The position numbers and the translations under genes are program-made. Shown here in pieces: positions 1-5,113 of a stretch of DNA of 5,120 nt. A model generated the notes under the pieces. The model searched no databases, was not told the origin of the DNA, and was given only the letters and a program-made list of their open reading frames with translations. Numbering within the stretch: position 1 is the first letter of the stretch; the number at the start of each line of letters is the position of its first letter. The stretch is from Hydrogenothermaceae bacterium (GTDB lineage Bacteria; Aquificota; Aquificia; Aquificales; Hydrogenothermaceae), in the NCBI GenBank assembly GCA_026985705.1, contig JALSPY010000023.1, positions 1-5,120 of the forward strand, written 5' to 3'.

Positions 1-249
1 TATAACTAACCTACCTTTTTTTGCAAAATCTTTTATAGCGTTTGTTAAAGGAGTGTGAGATGCCAATGTCCCGGGTCTAAGGTAATCTCCAAATGAAAAA
101 CCACCGGGTAGTATAATACAATCAAAATCTTTTAAATCTGTTTCTCTATAATCTATAAATTTAACTTCTTCTTTTAATATATCTCTTATTACTCTATATG
201 TATCATAATCACAGTTAGAACCCGGATAAACAGCTACTCCAAATCTCAA
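1..249 (-). CDS. purQ: Phosphoribosylformylglycinamidine synthase, glutaminase subunit PurQ (N-terminal part, cut by window edge)
   Basis: PurQ is the class I glutamine amidotransferase subunit of FGAM synthase. It releases ammonia from glutamine for PurL, which converts FGAR to FGAM in cytosolic purine synthesis, usually in a complex with PurS. Reading the minus strand from 249 gives 83 uninterrupted codons to the left edge. The protein starts MRFGVAVYPGSNCD and carries the PurQ signatures PGSNCD (residues 9-14) and LPGGFSFGDYLRPG (47-60), then the strand leading to the nucleophile. The catalytic Cys of the G-x-C-N-G-F-Q motif should lie about 3 residues beyond the edge, so it cannot be checked. 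Known PurQ proteins are about 220-230 residues, so roughly a third is here. The start is TTG at 249-247: it is preceded by AGGGGG with a 7-nt gap, and PurQ proteins begin with just such a short strand before PGSNCD. Promoter and leader lie in the 250-408 gap shared with dapD. The family call is secure; the rest of the gene is unseen. Confidence 0.93.
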   Translation of the reverse strand, partial: MRFGVAVYPGSNCDYDTYRVIRDILKEEVKFIDYRETDLKDFDCIILPGGFSFGDYLRPGTLASHTPLTNAIKDFAKKGRLVI

Positions 250-256
250 TTTAAAT

Positions 257-262
257 CCCCCT
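257..262 (-). promoter_or_regulatory. Shine-Dalgarno sequence that fixes the TTG start of purQ
   Basis: On the minus strand AGGGGG is followed by a 7-nt AT-rich gap and TTG. No ATG or GTG exists near the expected N-terminus of PurQ, so this site is the main support for a TTG start. Confidence 0.75.
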
Positions 263-272
263 AAAAATTTAC

Positions 273-307
273 AGTATCATTATCAAAAATTATTTTAACC
301 TTAAAAA
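273..307 (-). promoter_or_regulatory. Possible purQ promoter (weak)
   Basis: The minus strand holds two overlapping -10-like hexamers, GATAAT (284-279) and GATACT (278-273), each one or two mismatches from TATAAT. The matching -35 position for the first (307-302, TTTTTA) is poor. Initiation here would give a leader of about 20-25 nt. In DNA this AT-rich such hexamers occur by chance, so this is a placement guess supported mainly by its position. Confidence 0.25.
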
Positions 308-339
308 AATAAATTAGCATAAGCTATTTAATCCTCTAA

Positions 340-371
340 TTGAAGTTTAGATTTAGTAGATTTAGTATAAA
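340..371 (+). promoter_or_regulatory. Possible dapD promoter
   Basis: A -10-like TATAAA lies at 366-371, about 38 bp before the dapD start. A -35-like TTGAAG lies at 340-345, but the spacer is 20 bp, longer than the usual 16-18. A perfect 9-bp tandem repeat fills most of the spacer. The -10 placement is plausible; the -35 is doubtful. Confidence 0.35.
349..366 (+). repeat. 9-bp perfect tandem direct repeat in the dapD promoter region
   Basis: AGATTTAGT occurs twice in direct contact (349-357 and 358-366). The second copy ends on the first base of the TATAAA box. It could be a regulator binding site in direct-repeat form or simple slippage in AT-rich DNA; the sequence alone does not decide. 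Confidence 0.6.
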
Positions 372-408
372 ATAAGAAAGTATTAAATAAGAACTTTAAG
401 GAGGATTT

Positions 409-1224
409 ATGGAGGAGTTAAAGAATTTAGTAGCTAAAGCTTGGGAAAATAGAGAGCTTTTAAAGGAAGAAAAGTATAAAGATGCTATTAGAGAAGTAAT
501 TGATTTGTTAGATAAAGGGAAATTAAGAGTTGCTGAAAAGATTAATGGAGAGTGGATAGTTAATGAATGGGTAAAACAGGCAATATTACTCTATTTCCCC
601 ATTCAAGAAATGAAAGTAATGGAAGTTGGTCCTTTTGAGTATTATGACAAGATACCTCTTAAGAAAAATTGGAAAGAGGCAGGAGTGAGAGTTGTTCCCC
701 CAGCAACAGCTAGATATGGTTCCTTTATAGAAAAAGGAGCAATACTTATGCCTTCATATGTAAATATTGGAGCTTACGTTGGAAGTGGGACATTGGTTGA
801 TACTTGGGCAACAGTCGGTTCATGTGCCCAAATAGGTAAAAATGTCCATCTATCAGGTGGAGTTGGAATAGGTGGTGTTCTAGAGCCTCCATCAGCTAGA
901 CCTGTAATAGTTGAGGATAACTGTTTTATAGGCTCCAGATGTATTATTGTGGAAGGAGCAATAATAGAGGAAGAGGCAGTTTTAGGAGCTGGAGTTGTTA
1001 TAACAGGTTCAACTAGAATTATTGATGTTTCTGGAGATGAGCCTATAGAGTATAGAGGAAGAGTTCCTGCTAGAAGTGTTGTAATACCCGGAGTTATGAA
1101 TAAGAAATTCCCTGCAGGTGAGTATGGTGTTCCTGTAGCTTTAATAATTGGTAAAAGAAAACCTTCAACTGATAAAAAAGTTTCTTTAAATGAAGCATTA
1201 AGAGAGTTTAATGTTCAAACCTAA
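409..1224 (+). CDS. dapD: 2,3,4,5-tetrahydropyridine-2,6-dicarboxylate N-succinyltransferase DapD
   Basis: DapD transfers succinyl from succinyl-CoA to tetrahydrodipicolinate, the committed step of the succinylase branch to meso-diaminopimelate and lysine; it is a cytosolic trimer. The 271-residue product is close to E. coli DapD (274) and shares long identical stretches from memory: LRVAEKI (39-45), RVVPPA (94-99), MPSYVNIGAY (114-123), VDTWATVGSCAQIGKNVHLS (130-149), GGVGIGGVLEP (150-160) and EDNCFIG (169-175). Residues 1-80 form the helical N-terminal domain. Residues about 95-230 form the left-handed beta-helix of hexapeptide repeats, with a C-terminal extension after that. R94 and D131 align with the substrate-binding R104 and D141 of the E. 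coli enzyme. This pattern separates it from the acetyltransferase DapH. The ATG follows AAGGAGG with a short 4-nt gap. It diverges from purQ and converges on the carboxylase gene, so it is probably monocistronic. It has no obvious terminator of its own on the plus strand. Confidence 0.96.
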   Translation: MEELKNLVAKAWENRELLKEEKYKDAIREVIDLLDKGKLRVAEKINGEWIVNEWVKQAILLYFPIQEMKVMEVGPFEYYDKIPLKKNWKEAGVRVVPPATARYGSFIEKGAILMPSYVNIGAYVGSGTLVDTWATVGSCAQIGKNVHLSGGVGIGGVLEPPSARPVIVEDNCFIGSRCIIVEGAIIEEEAVLGAGVVITGSTRIIDVSGDEPIEYRGRVPARSVVIPGVMNKKFPAGEYGVPVALIIGKRKPSTDKKVSLNEALREFNVQT

Positions 1225-1226
1225 AT

Positions 1227-1262
1227 AAAAAAATTATAGCCCCCTTCAAAACTTGGGGGCTA
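1227..1262 (-). terminator. Intrinsic terminator of the carboxyltransferase gene
   Basis: TAGCCCCC (1237-1244) and GGGGGCTA (1255-1262) form a perfect 8-bp stem around a 10-nt loop. Read on the minus strand, the stem begins 6 nt after the carboxyltransferase stop codon and is followed by TAA and then seven Ts (complement of 1233-1227), the classic order for a Rho-independent terminator. Read on the plus strand, the hairpin is followed by A7 instead of U-rich sequence, so it should not work efficiently for dapD. Confidence 0.85.
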
Positions 1263-1268
1263 AAAAAA

Positions 1269-3116
1269 TTAATCTGGTTCTATTTTTATTAAACATTCAT
1301 CAGGGTTAACTTGATCACCTTCTCTAACATAAACTTCTTCAACAACACCATCAACAGGTGAGTGTATTTCATTTTCCATTTTCATAGCTTCAACAATTAG
1401 TAAAACATCTCCTTTTTTAACTTTTTCACCTCTGGAAACTTTAACAGAAACAACTTTTCCCGGCATAGGAGAGCTTATATCCCCTAAATCTTTAGCCTTA
1501 GGTCTTTTTCCTACCGGCATCTGACCACCGTCAGGAAGTATTTCTACTTTTTCTCCAACTTCTATTTCTCTAATTGGTTGAACGAGGGCTTCTTCTAATT
1601 TCCCATCAACTCTTACAAAGTATGGTTTACCACCTTCTATAGGATTACCAACTCCTGCTATTTGTATATGATAAACTTCTCCATGTAATGTAATATTAAA
1701 TTCTATTGGAGCTTTTGTTAAATCTCTTTCTTCATTAGTCATTTCTTCTATTTCAGGTGGTAAAGCCTCTCCTTTTTCAAACTTTTCTCTCCATTCAAAA
1801 AATTCTCTGGCAACCTGTGGGAATAAACAGTATGAAATAACATCTTCTTCAGACCTAGCACCATATTTTTTAGCTTCAGATTTACATTTTTCTAACTCAG
1901 GCTCTAATAAATCTGCAGGTCTACATTCTATTGGTTTTTCATCTCCTATAATTTTTTCTATTATTTCTGGTTTTATAGGAGCAGGAGGTTTTCCATATAG
2001 ACCTTTTACATAATCTTTAGTTTCCTTAGTGACAACTTTATATCTCTCTCCCTGTAAAACATTTAATAATGCTTGAGTTCCAACTATTTGAGATGTTGGT
2101 GTTACTAAAGGTGGATAGCCTAAATCTTCTCTAACTCTAGCAACTTCCTTTTTAACTTCATCTAACTTATCTAAAGCGTCATTTTCTTTTAACTGATTTA
2201 TAAAGTTTGACATCATACCACCGGGTATTTGGTGGATTAAAACTTGACTGTCAGGCCATTTGTCAGCTGTATCATACTTTTTATATTTTTTTCTAACTTC
2301 CTTTAAATACTCTGCCACTTCTTGAATTATATCTAAATCTAAATCAACTTCATAACCAAACTCTTTTAAAACATAAGCTATAGTTTCAACTGCTGGATGT
2401 GCAGTTAACCAAGACCAAGTAGAAACATCTGTATCTATAATATCAACTCCCGCTTCCACTGCCTTTAAATATGTCATTTCAGCCATAGCAGCTGTTGTTT
2501 GAGCGTGTAAATGAACAGGAAGTTTAACTTCTTCCTTCAAAGCAACAATTAAATCGTAAGCAATCTTTGGGGATAATATACCTGCTTGGTCTTTTATAGA
2601 GATTATATCTACCCCTAAATCTTTAAGTTGTTTTGCTATATTTACAAAATATTCAATTGTATGGACAGGACTTATTGTATAAGATAACACTCCTTTGACT
2701 ATCTTCCCAACTTTTTTAGCAGCTTTTATGGCAGTTTCCATATTTCTAACATCATTTAAAGCATCAAATATTCTAAATACATCTATACCATTTTCAGCGG
2801 ATTTTTCTACAAACGCTTCAACAACATCATCAGCATAGTGTCTATATCCTACAACATTTTGACCCCTTAATAACATTTCCAATTTAGTATTTGGTGCAAC
2901 CTCTTTAAACTTTCTTAATCTTTCCCAAGGGTCCTCCTTTAAGTATCTTAAACATACATCAAAAGTTGCTCCTCCCCAAACCTCTAAGGACCAAAAACCA
3001 GCTTTATCTAACTTCTCAGCTGCAGGAAGTAAATCTTCAGTTCTTACCCTTGTAGCCAGTAAGCTTTGTTGACCATCTCGTAGACTAACATCTGTAAACT
3101 TTATCTGTTTCCCCAT
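1269..3116 (-). CDS. oadA: Biotin-dependent carboxyltransferase subunit, OadA/PycB/CfiA family (oxaloacetate decarboxylase alpha, pyruvate carboxylase B or 2-oxoglutarate carboxylase large subunit)
   Basis: The family moves CO2 between carboxybiotin and an oxoacid. Of the 615 residues, about 1-275 form the carboxyltransferase TIM barrel, 290-465 the conserved PYC/OADA domain, and 545-613 a biotinyl domain with VEAMKM; K579 is the predicted biotinylated Lys. Catalytic residues by alignment to pyruvate carboxylase are present: D14 and Q17 (LRDGQQS), R57, R84 (LLRGQN), K175 (IKDQAG), metal ligands H202 and H204 (HLH), and T339 (VTPTSQ). The start at 3116 is preceded by GAGGAG with a 7-nt gap; a longer frame reaching 3200 would run through the promoter and has no ribosome-binding site. 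The Ala/Pro-rich hinge common in sodium-pump OadA is absent, and no OadB/OadG or biotin carboxylase gene lies beside it. A partner elsewhere as in PycA/PycB or CfiB/CfiA is therefore plausible. The symbol is the common family label; the true substrate is not settled. Residues 205-210 and 231-240 differ from usual pyruvate enzymes (see findings). Confidence 0.92.
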   Translation of the reverse strand: MGKQIKFTDVSLRDGQQSLLATRVRTEDLLPAAEKLDKAGFWSLEVWGGATFDVCLRYLKEDPWERLRKFKEVAPNTKLEMLLRGQNVVGYRHYADDVVEAFVEKSAENGIDVFRIFDALNDVRNMETAIKAAKKVGKIVKGVLSYTISPVHTIEYFVNIAKQLKDLGVDIISIKDQAGILSPKIAYDLIVALKEEVKLPVHLHAQTTAAMAEMTYLKAVEAGVDIIDTDVSTWSWLTAHPAVETIAYVLKEFGYEVDLDLDIIQEVAEYLKEVRKKYKKYDTADKWPDSQVLIHQIPGGMMSNFINQLKENDALDKLDEVKKEVARVREDLGYPPLVTPTSQIVGTQALLNVLQGERYKVVTKETKDYVKGLYGKPPAPIKPEIIEKIIGDEKPIECRPADLLEPELEKCKSEAKKYGARSEEDVISYCLFPQVAREFFEWREKFEKGEALPPEIEEMTNEERDLTKAPIEFNITLHGEVYHIQIAGVGNPIEGGKPYFVRVDGKLEEALVQPIREIEVGEKVEILPDGGQMPVGKRPKAKDLGDISSPMPGKVVSVKVSRGEKVKKGDVLLIVEAMKMENEIHSPVDGVVEEVYVREGDQVNPDECLIKIEPD

Positions 3117-3123
3117 ATTTAAA

Positions 3124-3129
3124 CTCCTC
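3124..3129 (-). promoter_or_regulatory. Shine-Dalgarno sequence that fixes the start of the carboxyltransferase gene
   Basis: GAGGAG on the minus strand lies 7 nt before the ATG at 3116. The frame stays open for another 28 codons upstream to an ATG at 3200, but that extension lacks such a site and is not family-like. The internal ATG is therefore the real start. Confidence 0.85.
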
Positions 3130-3149
3130 GTAAGTTTTAACTTAAAAAA

Positions 3150-3178
3150 ATTATATCTTATACAGGTAAGTATATAAA
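3150..3178 (-). promoter_or_regulatory. Probable promoter of the carboxyltransferase gene
   Basis: On the minus strand a perfect TATAAT (3155-3150) lies 17 bp downstream of TTTATA (3178-3173), which matches TTGACA at four of six positions. Initiation near 3143 would leave a leader of about 26 nt with the GAGGAG site well placed. The spacing and the -10 are good; the -35 is moderate. Confidence 0.5.
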
Positions 3179-3224
3179 ACTTTACAAACCTTCCATTCAA
3201 AGAATAAAGTTTTTAAGAGTTATT

Positions 3225-3230
3225 TATAAT
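3225..3230 (+). promoter_or_regulatory. Probable -10 box of the purT promoter
   Basis: A perfect TATAAT lies about 37 bp before the purT start codon, giving a predicted leader of roughly 30 nt. I do not see a convincing -35 hexamer at 16-18 bp upstream (the region reads AGAATAAA), so activation or an AT-rich upstream element may matter. Such boxes also arise by chance in this base composition. Confidence 0.45.
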
Positions 3231-3266
3231 TAAAATTATTAAGATTAAATTAAATGAGGTTAGGTA

Positions 3267-4451
3267 ATGTATATAGGAACACCTTTGGGTCATAATGCAA
3301 CAAAAATTTTATTACTTGGCAGTGGAGAGCTAGGTAAAGAGTTCTGTATAGAGGCATTGAGGTTAGGTATAGAGGTGATAGCTGTTGATAAATACCAATT
3401 CGCACCTGCCCAACAAGTAGCTCAAAGATATTATGTAATAGATATGAAAAATCCTAAACAGATAAGGGATATAGTCTATAGAGAAAAGCCTGATTTTATT
3501 GTTCCCGAAATAGAAGCCATAGATACTGAAGTTTTACTGGAGCTTGAAAAGGAAGGTTTTAATGTTATACCTTCAGCTAAAGCTGTTAGATACACTATGG
3601 ATAGAATTAGTATAAGAAAATTAGCAGCTGAAAAGTTAGGTCTAAAAACTTCTAAATACAAATTTGCGTCAAATATAGAAGATTATAAGAAAGCTGTAAA
3701 TGAAATAGGTTTACCTGTTGTTGTAAAACCTGTTATGAGCTCCTCAGGAAAGGGACAGAGTATAGTTAGAAAAGAGGAAGATATAGAAAGAGCTTGGTAT
3801 TATGCACAGGAAAATGCAAGGGGTAAAGGTAGCGAGGTAATAATAGAGGAATTTATAAATTTTGACTATGAAATAACCCTTCTAACAGTTAGAACAAAAA
3901 ATCAAGGAACTTTATACTGTGAGCCTATAGGTCATATACAAGTTGATGGTGATTATTGGGAAAGTTGGCAACCTCATCAAATGTCAGAAATTGCATTAAC
4001 AAAAGCAAAGGAGATAGCAAAAAAGATAACTGATGCATTAGGTGGCTACGGTATATTTGGCTGTGAGATGTTTGTTAAAGGTGATGAAGTTTGGTTTAAT
4101 GAAATTTCTCCCCGTCCCCATGATACAGGTATGACAACTATGATTACTCAAGAAATGTCTGAATTTGAAATACATTTGAGGGCTATATTAGGTTTACCTA
4201 TCAGCACAAAAATGATTGTTCCAGCGGGAGCTTCCTACTGTTTCCACAGTAAGACTTACAGTGTTTCTCCTAAATATGAAGGAATTGAAGATGCTCTATC
4301 TATACCTAATACAAAGATAAGAATTTTTGGAAAACCTACAACTAGACCAAAAAGAAGAATGGGAGTTGCTTTAGCTTATGGGAATACTGTAGATGAAGCT
4401 AGAGAAAAAGCAAAAAAAGCGGCTAAATTAATCAGAGTAATAGAGGAGTAA
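3267..4451 (+). CDS. purT: Formate-dependent phosphoribosylglycinamide formyltransferase PurT (GAR transformylase 2)
   Basis: PurT makes FGAR from GAR, formate and ATP through a formyl-phosphate intermediate. It replaces the folate-dependent PurN step and works in the cytosol. The 394-residue product (E. coli 392) is an ATP-grasp enzyme: N-terminal domain about 1-110, ATP-grasp core about 111-310, C-terminal domain to the end. Residues matching the E. coli sites are E21-L22 in LLGSGELGKE and E81 (PEIEA) for GAR; R113, K154, SSGKGQ (159-164), EEFI (194-197) and E202 for ATP; E267 and E279 for magnesium; D286 in SPRPHDTGM; and K356 with R363-R364 for GAR phosphate. All the residues I checked are present. 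These motifs distinguish it from PurK, the nearest paralogue. The ATG is preceded by GAGGT with a 6-nt gap. It diverges from the carboxylase gene and lies 58 bp before the phosphatidyltransferase gene on the same strand. Its product is the substrate of the PurQ/PurL/PurS complex, whose purQ lies at the left edge. Confidence 0.97.
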   Translation: MYIGTPLGHNATKILLLGSGELGKEFCIEALRLGIEVIAVDKYQFAPAQQVAQRYYVIDMKNPKQIRDIVYREKPDFIVPEIEAIDTEVLLELEKEGFNVIPSAKAVRYTMDRISIRKLAAEKLGLKTSKYKFASNIEDYKKAVNEIGLPVVVKPVMSSSGKGQSIVRKEEDIERAWYYAQENARGKGSEVIIEEFINFDYEITLLTVRTKNQGTLYCEPIGHIQVDGDYWESWQPHQMSEIALTKAKEIAKKITDALGGYGIFGCEMFVKGDEVWFNEISPRPHDTGMTTMITQEMSEFEIHLRAILGLPISTKMIVPAGASYCFHSKTYSVSPKYEGIEDALSIPNTKIRIFGKPTTRPKRRMGVALAYGNTVDEAREKAKKAAKLIRVIEE

Positions 4452-4471
4452 ACTCTTTTATTTCTTCCTTT

Positions 4472-4477
4472 TATAAT
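4472..4477 (+). promoter_or_regulatory. Possible internal -10 box before the phosphatidyltransferase gene
   Basis: TATAAT lies in the 58-bp gap after purT, 33 bp before the TTG start. The -35 position overlaps the purT stop codon and is poor (TAAACT). The gap has no strong terminator hairpin, so the gene may be read from the purT promoter, from here, or both. Confidence 0.3.
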
Positions 4478-4498
4478 ATTTATTTACAATAACCTTCA

Positions 4499-4503
4499 GA
4501 GGT
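4499..4503 (+). promoter_or_regulatory. Shine-Dalgarno sequence that supports the TTG start at 4510
   Basis: GAGGT lies 6 nt before TTG, the same motif and gap as seen for purT. No in-frame ATG or GTG is found between here and the conserved N-terminal helix (VSPNLLTVSG), which makes TTG the only reasonable start. Confidence 0.7.
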
Positions 4504-4509
4504 AATACT

Positions 4510-5088
4510 TTGAGCGAATTAATCAAACAGATTAAACCTGTTTTTGAAGAAAAGGTTTCTCCTATAGTTCAGATTTTAAATAAAATTAATGTATCTCCAA
4601 ATTTATTAACTGTATCTGGGGTTTTATTTATAGCAATAGGTTCATACTTCCTATATTTAGGAAATTTTATAGTTGCAGGTCTTTTCTTAACTATAGGTAA
4701 TCTTTGTGATGCTTTAGATGGAGCATTAGCTAGGAGATTTGGTAAAACTTCAGTATTTGGAGCATTTCTTGATTCCGTAGTTGACAGAATTTCAGACTTC
4801 TTACCTTTAATAGCATTAGCATTAGTATACAAAGAAAATACTTTTTATCTATTACTTATATTAGTTGCCATAGTAAGTTCCTTCATGGTTAGTTATACTA
4901 GAGCTAGAGGTGAAGGATTAGGTATAAAATGCACTGTTGGAGTTTTAGAAAGGGCTGAAAGGTCAATAGTTCTTATAGTATTTACATTTTTACATATACC
5001 TATTTTAGCAGTAATCATAATTGCATTAGGGAGTTTGATAACTACCTTTCAAAGAATTCAATGTGTTTATAAACATACAATAAAATAA
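4510..5088 (+). CDS. CDP-alcohol phosphatidyltransferase, possibly phosphatidylinositol-phosphate synthase type
   Basis: Members of this membrane family displace CMP from a CDP-alcohol (here probably CDP-diacylglycerol) with a hydroxyl acceptor to make a phospholipid headgroup. The 192-residue protein has the full signature D-x2-D-G-x2-A-R-x8-G-x3-D-x3-D: D67, D70-G71, A74-R75, G84, D88 and D92, the metal and CDP ligands. Hydrophobic stretches near 32-48, 50-65, 94-107, 110-128, 151-163 and 164-180 fit the usual six-helix fold. The N-terminus begins with a short amphipathic stretch, then NVSPNLLTVSG. After the catalytic helices comes YTRARGEGLGIK (129-140) and GVLERAERS (144-152). From memory, this E-R-x-E-R arrangement resembles actinobacterial phosphatidylinositol-phosphate and archaeal archaetidylinositol-phosphate synthases more than PgsA or PssA. 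The start is TTG, and a downstream gene follows within 25 bp. The family is certain; the acceptor is inferred. Confidence 0.9.
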   Translation: MSELIKQIKPVFEEKVSPIVQILNKINVSPNLLTVSGVLFIAIGSYFLYLGNFIVAGLFLTIGNLCDALDGALARRFGKTSVFGAFLDSVVDRISDFLPLIALALVYKENTFYLLLILVAIVSSFMVSYTRARGEGLGIKCTVGVLERAERSIVLIVFTFLHIPILAVIIIALGSLITTFQRIQCVYKHTIK

Positions 5089-5111
5089 AGGAGATAAAAA
5101 TAAAGGAGATA
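5082..5111 (+). repeat. 15-bp perfect tandem duplication carrying a ribosome-binding site
   Basis: AAAATAAAGGAGATA is present twice in direct contact (5082-5096 and 5097-5111). The first copy includes the stop codon of the phosphatidyltransferase gene (TAA, 5086-5088) and one GGAG. The second copy supplies the GGAG at 5105-5108, which lies 5 nt before the ATG at 5114. The duplication therefore creates two Shine-Dalgarno sites in series ahead of one start codon. Confidence 0.9.
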
Positions 5112-5113
5112 GA

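Larger units (their letters stand above)
250..408. other. Divergent intergenic region between purQ and dapD
   Basis: This 159-bp gap separates two divergently transcribed genes and must hold both promoters. It is very AT-rich. I see no open frame of note, no hairpin terminator and no riboswitch-like structure. Its contents are the purQ Shine-Dalgarno site, weak promoter hexamers for each direction, a 9-bp tandem repeat (349-366), and the dapD Shine-Dalgarno site AAGGAGG (398-404). Confidence 0.7.

Noticed and set aside
411..417. A second GGAGGAG just inside dapD suggesting a later start
   Set aside because: No start codon lies at suitable spacing downstream, and the ATG at 409 matches the N-terminus of DapD proteins.
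409..1224. DapH-type acetyltransferase or a generic hexapeptide sugar-acyltransferase for this gene
   Set aside because: The helical N-terminal domain and the long motifs VDTWATVGSCAQIGKNVHLS and GGVGIGGVLEP are specific to the succinyltransferase DapD.
3117..3200. A 28-residue N-terminal extension of the carboxyltransferase gene starting at an ATG at 3200
   Set aside because: It has no ribosome-binding site, contains the likely promoter, and is not like the family N-terminus. The ATG at 3116 has GAGGAG at ideal spacing.
3117..3266. A riboswitch or small RNA in the divergent gap before purT
   Set aside because: The gap is only 150 bp and AT-rich, predicted leaders are about 25-30 nt, and no conserved purine or THF riboswitch elements or stable stems are visible.
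3476..3661. A 61-codon open frame on the minus strand inside purT
   Set aside because: It lies wholly antisense to a strongly conserved gene, has no family resemblance, and arises from the codon pattern of purT.
4442..4470. A possible terminator after purT (AGAG...CTCT followed by a T-rich stretch)
   Set aside because: The stem is only 4 bp, AT-containing and overlaps the purT stop codon. It is too weak to call, so read-through into the next gene remains likely.
4569..4832. An 87-codon open frame on the minus strand inside the phosphatidyltransferase gene
   Set aside because: It is antisense to the catalytic-signature region, has no recognisable domain, and its composition is that of a shadow frame.
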